Part shown: positions 16,859 through 25,103 of the stretch, in pieces | Layout of the letters: each line of letters begins with the position of its first letter | Position numbering within the stretch: the first letter of the stretch is position 1 | Source: Flavipsychrobacter sp. | GTDB taxonomy: Bacteria; Bacteroidota; Bacteroidia; Chitinophagales; Chitinophagaceae | NCBI GenBank assembly: GCA_024508935.1 | Contig: JANINW010000004.1 | Location: forward strand, 1-36,324 | Length of the DNA: 36,324 nt | Direction: 5' to 3' | The notes under the pieces: generated by a model | Told to the model about the DNA's origin: nothing | What the model saw: the letters and a program-made list of their open reading frames with translations, nothing else | The model's database searches: none | Position numbers and translations under genes: made by a program

Positions 16859-18775
16859 ATGAAACACTGTTTGGCGTTTGTTTTTATTTTTTGCAGTATT
16901 GTTGTAGGGGCACAGCCCTTGCTTATACCTTACCGCGATGGTAAGAAATGGGGCTACTGCGATAAGGATGGCAAGGTGCTGATACAGCCCCAATGGGATG
17001 CTGCGGAACTTTTTACCGGCAACAAAGCAGTGGTAACCATAGATACCGCACAGGATAAGTGGGGCAACGGGAAGATCGTATGCATTATTGATGAGACAGG
17101 TAAATATATCATACCACCATCTTTTCACTGGAACGGCGAATGGGACAGGCGCGGGAATCTGAATGCTTATGGCAACGATGGCAAGGGCGGTATGATAGAT
17201 ACCAACGGCATAGTAAAAATACCTTTCCGGTACGACAGGGGGAATAACGTGCGTTACCACAATTGCGGCAACAGGTTGTTTACATCTGTGCTGCGCAATG
17301 GAAAAGAAGGCATGGTAAACGAGAGCGGCGTAGAAGTATTGCCCGCAACCTATCGTGTTATCCCTGATTGCTATACATCGAACCCTCCTACTTTTTATGC
17401 CTATATAAGTTTGGATACGGTAGTGCTGATTGATACTACGCAACGCATCATCTATATGTTTGAGAAAGGTAGCTATGCGCACCTGGTAAAACGGCTTAGC
17501 AGGTATACCAACGCTATTTTGCTGAGAGATAATAAGAAAGTCTTTTACTGGAAGGACTATCCTAATGGCACGCCCAAGCAACTGCCCTACGACGATATTA
17601 TTTTGGATGACGAAGACAGCAGGGGGTGGATAATGGTTAAACAAGGTGCACATTATGGGCTGATAGATACCAACGGTAAGGAGCTCCTGAAACCCTTGTA
17701 CGACCAGCTATACCTGCGGGGGAAAGTAATAATTGCAGAGAACAGCCTGCTGGCCAACAAAGATCCCCGGGCACGGTACGAACATGCTTACCTGGACCCG
17801 GCAGCACTGCAGCGGGCTCCGAAGATGAAACCTACGGAGGTATCGGAAATTGAACGCTACACCCGGCAGCAAGCAGAGCATTCGGAAACCCGGCAGGAAA
17901 ACGAAGCCAACCGCAACAATAATATCATTCCGGTAGATAAAGTATTGTATGCAGATGGTCACCCCGTGTACCAGAAAGGAAAATATATCATAGACCTGGG
18001 TCAGTACGACCGTGATGTATACACAGCTTATACCCCCGCAGCTATTTATGATGCCGGCACGAAAAAGCTGCTGGGCAATACCCTTGTACATGAAGATTTT
18101 AGCCTGGCCAGCCCGCTTACACAATGGCAGATACCTAAGTTCAGCAGCATATCGCTGATGGCCTATATACAAGAAGGCGACTTGTATGGCCTGGCCGATA
18201 CCAATATGAAACAGGTTATTGCTTTTCAGAAATACCCGGTAGACGGGCACAATTATATAGTGCATAACGGCAAACCTTACGTACTAGTAAGCAATTACGG
18301 CCCGGCCAATGACCTGAGCAGCAATCGCGGTTATATGTTTATTGGGGCCGATGGTAAAGTGCCCCCGCAGTTTGAGCCTTATATAAACATATCACCGGCT
18401 ATGCCCTATACCGGCTACCGCGATAGCAAATATTTTATAGTAAAAGACAAACAGGGGCGCACCGGTGTTATAGATTTTGATGGCAGGGTGCAGTACAGTG
18501 AAGTGAGCTTTAAGCAGGATATAAAAAACTATTACGAAGATGGCCTCTTCCTGCTGGGTAATGGTAAGCTGGTAGACCGCCACGGCAGCCCGTTGCTGAA
18601 TGATATAACCTTACAGGTCATTACACCCGCCTTTTATAAGCACTTTGCCGGAAGCAATGATTATGATGTAGCCGGGGGATTATATAAAGTATTCCTGCCG
18701 GCGCCTAACGGCAGGCAAAGCTATTTCTACATCGGTACCGGTGGCCAGGCTTATGTTGGCAGCTGGGATTTTTAA
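16859..18775 (+). CDS. Secreted WG-repeat protein
   Basis: A 638-residue protein with the signal peptide MKHCLAFVFIFCSIVVGAQ. It contains several WG (KWG) repeats of about 25-30 residues, each an aromatic/glycine start followed by a D/N-x-x-G turn. Examples are KKWGYCDKDGKVLIQPQWD, GMIDTNGIVKIPF, EGMVNESGVEVLPATY, YGLIDTNGKELLKPLYD, YGLADTNMKQVIAFQK and TGVIDFDGRVQY. WG repeats form beta-rich surfaces, but their functions are mostly unknown. A longer reading begins at TTG 16826 inside the previous gene. ATG 16859 is chosen because it opens a clean signal peptide and is preceded by AAGGAT, one of the few Shine-Dalgarno-like sites here. It lies four bases after the upstream stop. Confidence 0.85.
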   Translation: MKHCLAFVFIFCSIVVGAQPLLIPYRDGKKWGYCDKDGKVLIQPQWDAAELFTGNKAVVTIDTAQDKWGNGKIVCIIDETGKYIIPPSFHWNGEWDRRGNLNAYGNDGKGGMIDTNGIVKIPFRYDRGNNVRYHNCGNRLFTSVLRNGKEGMVNESGVEVLPATYRVIPDCYTSNPPTFYAYISLDTVVLIDTTQRIIYMFEKGSYAHLVKRLSRYTNAILLRDNKKVFYWKDYPNGTPKQLPYDDIILDDEDSRGWIMVKQGAHYGLIDTNGKELLKPLYDQLYLRGKVIIAENSLLANKDPRARYEHAYLDPAALQRAPKMKPTEVSEIERYTRQQAEHSETRQENEANRNNNIIPVDKVLYADGHPVYQKGKYIIDLGQYDRDVYTAYTPAAIYDAGTKKLLGNTLVHEDFSLASPLTQWQIPKFSSISLMAYIQEGDLYGLADTNMKQVIAFQKYPVDGHNYIVHNGKPYVLVSNYGPANDLSSNRGYMFIGADGKVPPQFEPYINISPAMPYTGYRDSKYFIVKDKQGRTGVIDFDGRVQYSEVSFKQDIKNYYEDGLFLLGNGKLVDRHGSPLLNDITLQVITPAFYKHFAGSNDYDVAGGLYKVFLPAPNGRQSYFYIGTGGQAYVGSWDF

Positions 18776-18903
18776 ATGGGAAAGGTTTAAGCGCCGTTTT
18801 TTGCCCCGCCTCCCGGCCTGTTGAAGAGCTATTGGTTTGCTAAGATGAAAAATAGCCCCGAGCCCATTTCCATGGCTGCTTTCAGGCCATAGTGTGCCAG
18901 CAG

Positions 18904-18931
18904 ACTTACGGCTTATCACTTATGGCTTACC
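18904..18931 (+). repeat. 14-bp imperfect tandem duplication
   Basis: ACTTACGGCTTATC (18904-18917) is followed directly by ACTTATGGCTTACC (18918-18931), with 12 of 14 bases identical. It lies immediately upstream of the 11-bp repeat array. Confidence 0.7.
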
Positions 18932-18937
18932 ACACAT

Positions 18938-18993
18938 TTGTTAACCGCTTGTTAACTACTTGCTAAACCAGCGTTAAGGGGGCCATATTCTTG
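18938..18993 (+). promoter_or_regulatory. Phased array of four 11-bp GTTAA repeats followed by a -7-like box
   Basis: Four consecutive 11-base units read TTGTTAACCGC, TTGTTAACTAC, TTGCTAAACCA and GCGTTAAGGGG (18938-18981). All have a GTTAA-like core at the same phase. TATTCTTG (18986-18993), seven of eight matches to TAnnTTTG, begins five bases after the last unit, where an activator replacing a -33 element would sit. Eleven-bp direct repeats are the hallmark of PhoB/OmpR-family response-regulator sites. The regulator is not known, and the functional call is inference. Confidence 0.55.
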
Positions 18994-19193
18994 CTTGCTA
19001 CCCGGTTGCTCATCCCATCTTTGTGCCTGAGAAAGAGAAAAACCTATTTTAAACAGATAAAACAAACAAACCTATTATGATGAAACGCTATGAGATACAC
19101 CCCGTTTTTTCTATTTTTCGCGGACGGTAAAGAGAGGATACCGCAGTAATAGAAGGGGCTGTTCCAGGATAGCAAACATATAGGAGAGAATTT

Positions 19194-21956
19194 ATGTACC
19201 GTTTTAATACATATAGAGCATATTTTAAGGGATACCTTTTTATCCTGCTGATGCTGGCCACCATGGCAGCACAGGCGCAGCAGAGCAAAAGGATATACAA
19301 GACCACCCTGATGTACGATACATTGGTGGCTTCCAGCAATAAAGATTTCCTCTACAACAATATTACCATCACCAACCTTACCTCTGATAAGATAAGTGTG
19401 CTGGTGAACATACAAGTGCCGCCGGGATGGCAGCTCATTACCCAGAACATTACTACCTATACACTGGAGGCCAACGAGAATACTACGATAAACGTACGCC
19501 TGCTGCCTGCCAATTCAAAAACAGCAGATTGGCAGAAAGTAAAAATAGATTACCGCCTCAACAGTGGTATAGAAACCGTTACCGATACCTTTCGCGTAAG
19601 GGTAGCGGAATTTATCAGGTACAAAGCATACCTGCCGGCATCTACTATGGCATTGCCCGCTTACCAGAAAACGCTTTCTTTCCCGGTATATGTAAAGAAC
19701 TCGGGCAATACAGCGGGTGACTATACCATTCATTATACCAACCACCTGCTGCAGCTGGATTATAAAACAGTATTGCGCCTGAACCCCAACCAGGATACCG
19801 TGTACCGCATACCACTGCGCCTTACTGAAGGACAATGGGGCCTGCTGCGCAAAGAGCAGATAAAAGTATTAGTTACAGGGCCTAACGGCGAGACTATCAA
19901 CCTCATACAGGAATTATCTAAAATAGGCTACCTTTTAAAAGACCATGCATCAGCTTACCTGGATATGCCATTACAACTGGAAGCGGGTAGTACCTACCAG
20001 GGTGGTGAAGATTTTCAATATTATGGTGCACTGCACGGCAGCCTGGACCTGACCCCGCAAGACCACCTGGCACTTGACTTGCGCAGCAATACCTACTCGA
20101 AAGGGCAGGTAGCCAATAATATGATATTGCGCGGCGAATATACCGGCGCCAAATGGATGGCCGTGGCCGGTACGGTGCAGGAGCTTACAGATTTTGTAAT
20201 GGATGGCTACGGTGCCAAGCTGGGCTACAAATGGGATGAGCGCAACAAGGCAGAACTATATGGTATGGGCCTGAGCCGCATAGGCGATAGCAAGCTGGTA
20301 GGTGGTAATGTGCATATAGGTGTAACAGACCAGGTGAAGATGACAGAAAGCGCTACTGCCAATTTTGATGTAGATAAAAAACTGAACGGCTATATATTCA
20401 AACAAGCTGCCGACTACCGCTTTAGCGAAACAGGCAGGTTGTCGGTAGTAGGTGGTGTAGGTATGGAACAAAGCTATGCCAAGCTGACCGAAGGCACCAA
20501 GCGCAGCATGACGGGTACTTCATTCGGTTATAATTTCCAGTGGGGCAATAAGCGCTTCAATGTAATGTCGAATGTATTGTACAACAGCAATTCATATCCC
20601 GGCATCTTCAAAGGCCAGCGTATGCAGAACCACGATGCAAGAGTAGTGTTCAGGAATATATTTGTAGGTGGTTTCTACGATTACAACTTCCGCAAGCAGA
20701 ACATGTACGTGGATACTACTTTGTTCTCCGATGTGTTCAACCTGCAGACAGAGAACTACGGTGCGCGTACGGGTATGAGCTACAAAGGCAGCAACTTTGT
20801 ATTGTCTGCCGGCCGCCAGTTACAGATACAAACAGACTCAGGCATGTTCCAGCACTACCGGTTCGATTATGTGAACCTGAACCTGGCCGTACTGCTGTTC
20901 AAGCGCCTGTCTATCACTACCAATTCTTATTTCGGCCAGGGTTCTATACAGGAAAAACAAACAGCGCCTACCTCGTTCATCATGAGTAACCAGGGCAATA
21001 TACAGTACCGCTTTGCGGGTGTATCGCTGCGCTACGACAGGGGCCCTTATTACTACCACGAGTATATAGCCTATGCAAAAACACCGCAGCAGTACGAGCG
21101 TATCATATTCAGCCCGTTTGCCGATGTGAACCTGTTTAGAAGTGCGCTGAGCATTCGTGCACAGTTTAACTATGCAAAGAGCAAACCGGATAATGTAGAG
21201 AACTCCAGCCTGCTGACCAATATCGTGTATGCCAATGCCGCCCATGGTTTCGATGTGTTCCTCAGCAGCATTGTACCGCTCAACCAGCAAGGCAGGACCA
21301 CTCCGTATATAAGTGCATCAGTGCGTGTACGCCTGCATACACCGTTTGTACCTATCCGCAAATACTACCAGCTGAAAATGATCCTGTTTAAAGATGCCAA
21401 CAGCAACGGTATAATGGATGCAGGTGAGCAGCCTATAAGCGGACAAATGGTATCGCTGAACGGCAACAACTTTGTAAGTGACGAGCGCGGCTACGTGATA
21501 TTCAAGAATATTGATAAAGGCGATTTCAATGCAGACTTTGGCCTGAGCAGCAAAATGAAAGGCTGGATACCAAACGATGGTACCAGGCAGCAGTTTGCAG
21601 TAAGGGGCAACGAGCTTATTTATGTACCTTATAAAATGAGTAAGGTATTGCAGGGCAAACTGGTACTGCATGTAGACTCTAATTCTAATACGAAATTCAG
21701 CCTGGCCAATATCAAAGTAACGGCTTCGAGCAAAGACTCATTGTCTACCTTCTCTACTATTACCGATGAAGAAGGTGAGTTCTATTTCAACCTGCCTTCC
21801 GGCAACTATATCATTACACTGAGCGAAGGTGCATTTGATGAGAACTTCCAGCCTACGCAGTTTGCACAGCCTGCCGACCTGGTAAACAACAATACCAAAG
21901 ACCTGTTCTTCGATATCAAACAAAAGAAAAGGCAGATAAACATCCGCAAAAAATAA
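19194..21956 (+). CDS. Large outer-membrane beta-barrel protein with usher-like architecture
   Basis: A 920-residue protein with a signal peptide ending MAAQAQQ (about residue 29). Residues 30-235 form an all-beta region of Ig-like (NEW3/COG1470-like) character, with phrases such as ITITNLTSDKISVLVNIQVPPGWQ and FPVYVKNSGNTAGDY. Residues about 245-720 consist of alternating amphipathic strands rich in Tyr, Gly and Asn (YYGALHGSLDLTPQDHLALDLRSNTY, GTSFGYNFQWGNKRFNV), as expected for an outer-membrane barrel. Two carboxypeptidase-regulatory/SdrD-B-like beta domains close it. The first (about 727-800) has a Ca-binding-type loop DANSNGIMDAGE; the second (about 816-905) has DEEGEFYFNLPSGNYIITL. The order resembles chaperone-usher ushers, but no chaperone or pilin gene is adjacent, so the role is open. 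ATG 19194 follows AGGAGAG at ideal spacing. Confidence 0.75.
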   Translation: MYRFNTYRAYFKGYLFILLMLATMAAQAQQSKRIYKTTLMYDTLVASSNKDFLYNNITITNLTSDKISVLVNIQVPPGWQLITQNITTYTLEANENTTINVRLLPANSKTADWQKVKIDYRLNSGIETVTDTFRVRVAEFIRYKAYLPASTMALPAYQKTLSFPVYVKNSGNTAGDYTIHYTNHLLQLDYKTVLRLNPNQDTVYRIPLRLTEGQWGLLRKEQIKVLVTGPNGETINLIQELSKIGYLLKDHASAYLDMPLQLEAGSTYQGGEDFQYYGALHGSLDLTPQDHLALDLRSNTYSKGQVANNMILRGEYTGAKWMAVAGTVQELTDFVMDGYGAKLGYKWDERNKAELYGMGLSRIGDSKLVGGNVHIGVTDQVKMTESATANFDVDKKLNGYIFKQAADYRFSETGRLSVVGGVGMEQSYAKLTEGTKRSMTGTSFGYNFQWGNKRFNVMSNVLYNSNSYPGIFKGQRMQNHDARVVFRNIFVGGFYDYNFRKQNMYVDTTLFSDVFNLQTENYGARTGMSYKGSNFVLSAGRQLQIQTDSGMFQHYRFDYVNLNLAVLLFKRLSITTNSYFGQGSIQEKQTAPTSFIMSNQGNIQYRFAGVSLRYDRGPYYYHEYIAYAKTPQQYERIIFSPFADVNLFRSALSIRAQFNYAKSKPDNVENSSLLTNIVYANAAHGFDVFLSSIVPLNQQGRTTPYISASVRVRLHTPFVPIRKYYQLKMILFKDANSNGIMDAGEQPISGQMVSLNGNNFVSDERGYVIFKNIDKGDFNADFGLSSKMKGWIPNDGTRQQFAVRGNELIYVPYKMSKVLQGKLVLHVDSNSNTKFSLANIKVTASSKDSLSTFSTITDEEGEFYFNLPSGNYIITLSEGAFDENFQPTQFAQPADLVNNNTKDLFFDIKQKKRQINIRKK

Positions 21957-21983
21957 GGATAGCTTAAATTGAATATAACACAG

Positions 21984-22012
21984 AAGGTGGGCTTTATAGC
22001 CCGCCTTTTTTG
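21984..22012 (+). terminator. Intrinsic terminator after the usher-like gene
   Basis: A 10-bp stem AAGGTGGGCT (21984-21993) / AGCCCGCCTT (21998-22007) with one G-U pair and a 4-base loop runs into a T-rich tail. It begins 28 bases after the stop. Confidence 0.88.
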
Positions 22013-22045
22013 TGCCGGTGGCTGTCTTATTAATACATATTGTCT

Positions 22046-22104
22046 TCGTTAATGAGTTGTTAACCAGTTGTAAACGATGGGTTAACGTGAGCAATATCAC
22101 TTTT
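22046..22104 (+). promoter_or_regulatory. Second phased array of 11-bp GTTAA repeats, before the 89-residue gene
   Basis: Four consecutive units read TCGTTAATGAG, TTGTTAACCAG, TTGTAAACGAT and GGGTTAACGTG (22046-22089). They have the same 11-base period and core as the array at 18938. A TA-rich stretch (TATCACTTTT, 22095-22104) begins six bases after the last unit, close to the spacing in the first array but a weaker -7 match. GTTAACC (22059-22065) and GGTTAAC (22080-22086) also form an inverted pair. Shared regulation with the usher-like gene is inferred. Confidence 0.5.
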
Positions 22105-22183
22105 ATCGGCCGGCTAATCTTTTAATCTTTATATCACGCAATATTTAACATATATACCTTAACACACACTAACACACATCAGT

Positions 22184-22453
22184 ATGAACCACCAAAATTC
22201 CCTGGCAGCGTTTTCCCGCATGGCGAAGCTCGTTGTCAGCAGGCAGTTGAAGAACACCCGGCAAGCAAACTCCTACGATTATGTAGGACAACTCATTAAT
22301 AACATGCAGGTTGTGAACGTATCATTGATGGCTTCTGCAATACGGCTTATCAAGAAAGTAAAAGAGAATGCGGAGATAGATATGGAGCGCTTTACACAAG
22401 AGCTTCGCGATATCATCAGCAATTCTGTAACAGAATGCGCTAAGGCAGCATAA
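22184..22453 (+). CDS. Small helical protein of unknown function
   Basis: An 89-residue, probably all-helical and soluble protein starting MNHQNSLAAFSRMAKLVV and ending TECAKAA. It has a basic N-terminal half (SRQLKNTRQANSYDY) and an amphipathic C-terminal half with alternating Lys/Glu (IRLIKKVKENAEIDMERFTQELRDII). There is no signal peptide. I do not recognise a family. It stands alone between two terminators, so it has its own promoter, and an 11-bp repeat array ends 94 bases upstream of the ATG. The basic and helical composition would allow nucleic-acid or protein binding, but this is a guess. Confidence 0.7.
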   Translation: MNHQNSLAAFSRMAKLVVSRQLKNTRQANSYDYVGQLINNMQVVNVSLMASAIRLIKKVKENAEIDMERFTQELRDIISNSVTECAKAA

Positions 22454-22479
22454 ATTATCCTGCAACATACATATAGGTA

Positions 22480-22507
22480 AAAAGCCGGCTTCTTCAAGCC
22501 GGCTTTT
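22480..22507. terminator. Hairpin terminator between convergent genes
   Basis: A perfect 12-bp stem AAAAGCCGGCTT (22480-22491) / AAGCCGGCTTTT (22496-22507) with the loop CTTC. A and T tracts on both sides let it serve the 89-residue gene and porT, which converge here. Confidence 0.9.
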
Positions 22508-22529
22508 ATTATGTCCTTAAAAAAAGAGA

Positions 22530-23240
22530 TTATCCTTCGAGGTGAATGGAGATAACGATCATCCGGGTGTTTATCTGGTCTATCGCATTGCTCAGCGGTA
22601 TGGCCGGGTCTTTAAACTGCTGGTTCATGAGCCCCTGGCTCAGTTTTATTTCGGGCGAGAAAATGAAGTTAGGGTAGTAGAACTCGAAACCTGCACCCAG
22701 TTCATAGCCCATATCTATAGGCTTTACCTTCAGAAACTCATCGCGCCTGCGCGAGCGGGCATTGGCTGCCAGGTCTATATCAAATTTATACCCCACCATG
22801 CCGTAAAAGCGGAAATTGCCGATACGGTCGCTCTTAAACTTCATTTGCAGTGGCAGGTGCATGTATATAGACTCTATAGAGCGGTCAGAAACACTGTCAT
22901 CTCCCCCTATAGAATTGCGCATGGTGATGACCATACGTTTTTCGGCAAACGAAAGAGAAGGTACGAAACGGAGGTCGAGGAAGCTCGTCACCCGCAGGTT
23001 GCCCATAAGTCCCAGGTTGAAGCCGGGGCTGAATTTTGGTTGTATGGACTTGAAAGTATCGGTCTCGGCAAACGATTTGGTATAGCGTACGCGGTAGCTG
23101 GAGAAATTAAGCCCGAAGGTGATACCAAAATAATAGGCTTTGGCATCGTGCTCCGGCATGTTCTGTATATAGCTTTGGGCATATGTAGCCTGGCCGAATA
23201 ACAGGAAAAGCAATATGGTGCAAAAAAGGCGTAAACGCAT
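22530..23240 (-). CDS. porT: Type IX secretion / gliding protein PorT (SprT)
   Basis: A 236-residue outer-membrane beta-barrel with the signal peptide MRLRLFCTILLFLLFGQATYAQ. The body follows the PorT/SprT pattern: YYFGITFGLNFSSYRV, PGFNLGLMGNLRVTSFLDLRFVPSLSFAEKR, ESIYMHLPLQMKFKSDRIGNFRFYGMVG, then GYELGAGFEFYYPNFIFSPEIKLSQGL and a closing aromatic-poor strand MIVISIHLEG. PorT is needed for the type IX secretion system that exports proteins carrying C-terminal sorting domains; its exact step in the machine is not fully settled. No other secretion genes are adjacent, which is usual because T9SS genes are scattered in Bacteroidota. It is divergent from the peroxiredoxin gene. Confidence 0.85.
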   Translation of the reverse strand: MRLRLFCTILLFLLFGQATYAQSYIQNMPEHDAKAYYFGITFGLNFSSYRVRYTKSFAETDTFKSIQPKFSPGFNLGLMGNLRVTSFLDLRFVPSLSFAEKRMVITMRNSIGGDDSVSDRSIESIYMHLPLQMKFKSDRIGNFRFYGMVGYKFDIDLAANARSRRRDEFLKVKPIDMGYELGAGFEFYYPNFIFSPEIKLSQGLMNQQFKDPAIPLSNAIDQINTRMIVISIHLEG

Positions 23241-23407
23241 CTGGCTCGTTTGGTAAATATAACGAATGCCTGCGAAGATACAGTATGTTGCCTCTAAACC
23301 ATTGCCGGTTTTTAATGACTAATAGATTTTCTTTAACATTCTGCAAAGCTCAAACCCCTAAATTTGGGTCTTTCCTTAATTTCTAAACCGTTTAAACATC
23401 TTCTATT

Positions 23408-24046
23408 ATGGCATTACGTCTGGGCGACGAAGCCCCTAATTTTAAAGCAAGCACTACCGCCGGTGAGCTCGATTTTCATGATTATTTAGGCAATAGCTGG
23501 GGCATACTTTTTTCGCACCCCGCCGATTATACACCCGTATGTACTACCGAACTGGGCCGCACAGCACAGCTCAAAAACGAATTTGACAAGCGCAATGTGA
23601 AAGTGCTGGCCGTAAGCGTAGATCCCCTGGATAAACACCATGGCTGGGTCAACGATATCAATGAGACACAGAACACCGAGGTGAACTTTCCTATTATAGC
23701 CGATGAGAACCGTACCGTGGCTACCCTGTACGATATGATACATCCCGAGGCCAGCCTTACTCAAACAGTACGTTCATTGTTTGTCATTGGCCCCGATAAA
23801 AAAGTAAAGCTTACCATTACATACCCGGCATCTACCGGCCGCAACTTTTTGGAAGTGCTGCGCGTGATAGATTCCCTGCAACTGACCGCCAACCACAGCG
23901 TAGCCACCCCCGCCGACTGGAAGCATGGTGAAGATGTAATAGTAGTACCGGCAGTTAGCACAGAAGATGCAGAAAAGAAATTCCCCAAAGGCCTGCGCAT
24001 TGTAAAACCTTACCTGCGTTACACCCCGCAGCCCGATGTGAATTGA
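23408..24046 (+). CDS. 1-Cys peroxiredoxin (Prx6-type)
   Basis: A 212-residue cytoplasmic thiol peroxidase that reduces hydrogen peroxide or organic peroxides. The peroxidatic cysteine is C45 in the motif HPADYTPVCTTE, with the preceding Pro and Thr of the PxxxT/SxxC signature. It is the only cysteine in the protein, which makes this a 1-Cys type. The supporting Arg is in LTQTVRSLF, and the extended C-terminal dimerisation region (DWKHGEDVIVVP, FPKGLRIVKPYLRYTPQP) is that of the Prx6 subfamily. The reductant cannot be told from sequence. It is a single-gene unit with a terminator behind it. Confidence 0.93.
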   Translation: MALRLGDEAPNFKASTTAGELDFHDYLGNSWGILFSHPADYTPVCTTELGRTAQLKNEFDKRNVKVLAVSVDPLDKHHGWVNDINETQNTEVNFPIIADENRTVATLYDMIHPEASLTQTVRSLFVIGPDKKVKLTITYPASTGRNFLEVLRVIDSLQLTANHSVATPADWKHGEDVIVVPAVSTEDAEKKFPKGLRIVKPYLRYTPQPDVN

Positions 24047-24070
24047 TTGGAATAATAAAAACACAGCGTT

Positions 24071-24105
24071 ATAAAAGGTAAAATGGCTTGCATTTTACCT
24101 TTTAT
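24071..24105 (+). terminator. Long A/T-rich hairpin terminator
   Basis: A perfect 15-bp stem ATAAAAGGTAAAATG (24071-24085) / CATTTTACCTTTTAT (24091-24105) with the loop GCTTG. The 3' side is followed by ATTTT. It lies 24 bases after the peroxiredoxin stop. Confidence 0.75.
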
Positions 24106-24234
24106 ATTTTCCCTTAACTATTACAGTCCCCTGGTTTGTTAAGTAAATAGATAGATTTTATCTTTTTCCTATAATTTTTTGCCTTTCCCTTTGGCCGATA
24201 AAAATTACTAATTTAGCAGCCCAAATAAGGTTTA

Positions 24235-24981
24235 ATGAAATTACTGGAGAACAAAACAGCCTTAGTTACAGGCGCCAGCAGGGGAATAGGAGAGGCCATA
24301 GCCCTCAAATTTGCCGAGCAGGGTGCCAATGTAGCCTTCACCTACCTTTCATCTGATGAAAAAGCCAAAGCACTGGAAGAGAAACTGGCAGCCTTTGGTG
24401 TAAAAGCAAAAGCCTACAAAAGCAATGCTGCCGATTATGCAGCGGCAGAGCAGCTGGCCAACGATGTGATAAAAGATTTTGGTACTATAGATATATGTGT
24501 GAACAACGCAGGTATATCGAAAGACAACCTGCTGCTGCGCCTTACGCCCGAGCAGTGGGACGATGTGATACAGGCCAACCTGAAAAGCGTATACAACCTT
24601 ACCCGCCAGGTGATAAAACCGATGATGAAAGCCCGCAGCGGCAGCATCATCAATATGAGCAGCGTAGTAGGTGTGGAAGGCAATGGCGGGCAAAGCAGCT
24701 ATGCAGCCTCTAAAGCTGGTATCATAGGTTTTACAAAAAGTATAGCACAGGAGCTGGGCAGCCGCAACATACGCTGCAATGCCATAGCCCCGGGCTTTAT
24801 AGAAACAGATATGACGCATTACCTGAAAGATGGTGGTGCAGAGAAATGGTTTGAAAAAATACCGCTGGCACGCTTCGGCAAGCCGGAAGAGATAGCTAAC
24901 GTAGCCCTGTTCCTGGCCAGCGATATGAGCTCGTATGTAAGCGGCCAGGTCATCAACGCCTGCGGTGCTATGTGCACATAA
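24235..24981 (+). CDS. fabG: 3-oxoacyl-[acyl-carrier-protein] reductase
   Basis: A 248-residue SDR that reduces 3-oxoacyl-ACP with NADPH in fatty-acid elongation. The Rossmann motif TGASRGIG (12-19) has the basic Arg expected for NADP. NNAG (90-93), catalytic Asn115 in QANLKS, Ser143 in NMSSVVG, and Tyr156/Lys160 in YAASK are all present. KSIAQELGSRNIRCNAIAPGFIETDMT is characteristic of FabG rather than of general SDRs, and the length is typical. The C terminus reads VINACGAMCT, a slightly altered form of the usual GGM ending. It lies upstream of fabH on the same strand but is separated by 153 bases of inverted repeat arrays and a new promoter. Confidence 0.9.
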   Translation: MKLLENKTALVTGASRGIGEAIALKFAEQGANVAFTYLSSDEKAKALEEKLAAFGVKAKAYKSNAADYAAAEQLANDVIKDFGTIDICVNNAGISKDNLLLRLTPEQWDDVIQANLKSVYNLTRQVIKPMMKARSGSIINMSSVVGVEGNGGQSSYAASKAGIIGFTKSIAQELGSRNIRCNAIAPGFIETDMTHYLKDGGAEKWFEKIPLARFGKPEEIANVALFLASDMSSYVSGQVINACGAMCT

Positions 24982-24982
24982 T

Positions 24983-25096
24983 AATGGCTCAATGGCTTAA
25001 TAGCTCAATAACTCAATGTAATACAGTGATTTATAGCTGTGTTGTCATTCGCGGGGTATCTATTGAGCAATTAAGCCATTCAGCAATTGAGCAATT
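24983..25096. repeat. Two inverted arrays of an 8-bp repeat between fabG and fabH
   Basis: Four tandem 8-base units, AATGGCTC, AATGGCTT, AATAGCTC and AATAACTC, fill 24983-25014, starting one base after the fabG stop. After a 50-base centre, four units of the opposite orientation (GAGCAATT, AAGCCATT, CAGCAATT, GAGCAATT) fill 25065-25096. Arms 24991-25010 and 25061-25080 match as reverse complements at 19 of 20 positions, so the RNA could form a long hairpin. There is no T tract. Confidence 0.85.
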
Positions 25097-25103
25097 AAAT
25101 ACT

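Larger units (their letters stand above)
18776..19193. other. 418-bp intergenic region with regulatory repeats and a long leader
   Basis: No convincing gene was found. The region holds a 14-bp tandem duplication (18904-18931), a phased array of 11-bp GTTAA repeats (18938-18981) and a -7-like box (18986-18993). An untranslated leader of roughly 190 bases would then run to the next gene. That leader contains a 17-codon ORF (19077-19130, opening MMKRYEIHPV) without clear support, and a good Shine-Dalgarno AGGAGAG at 19182-19188. Confidence 0.7.

Noticed and set aside
19077-19130. 17-codon ORF in the leader of the usher-like gene
   Set aside because: It has no run of a single amino acid, no paired hairpins and no terminator behind it, so it does not look like an attenuator leader. 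It may be chance.
24983-25096. CRISPR array
   Set aside because: Units are 8 bp with no spacers and lie in two opposite orientations; no cas genes are in the window.
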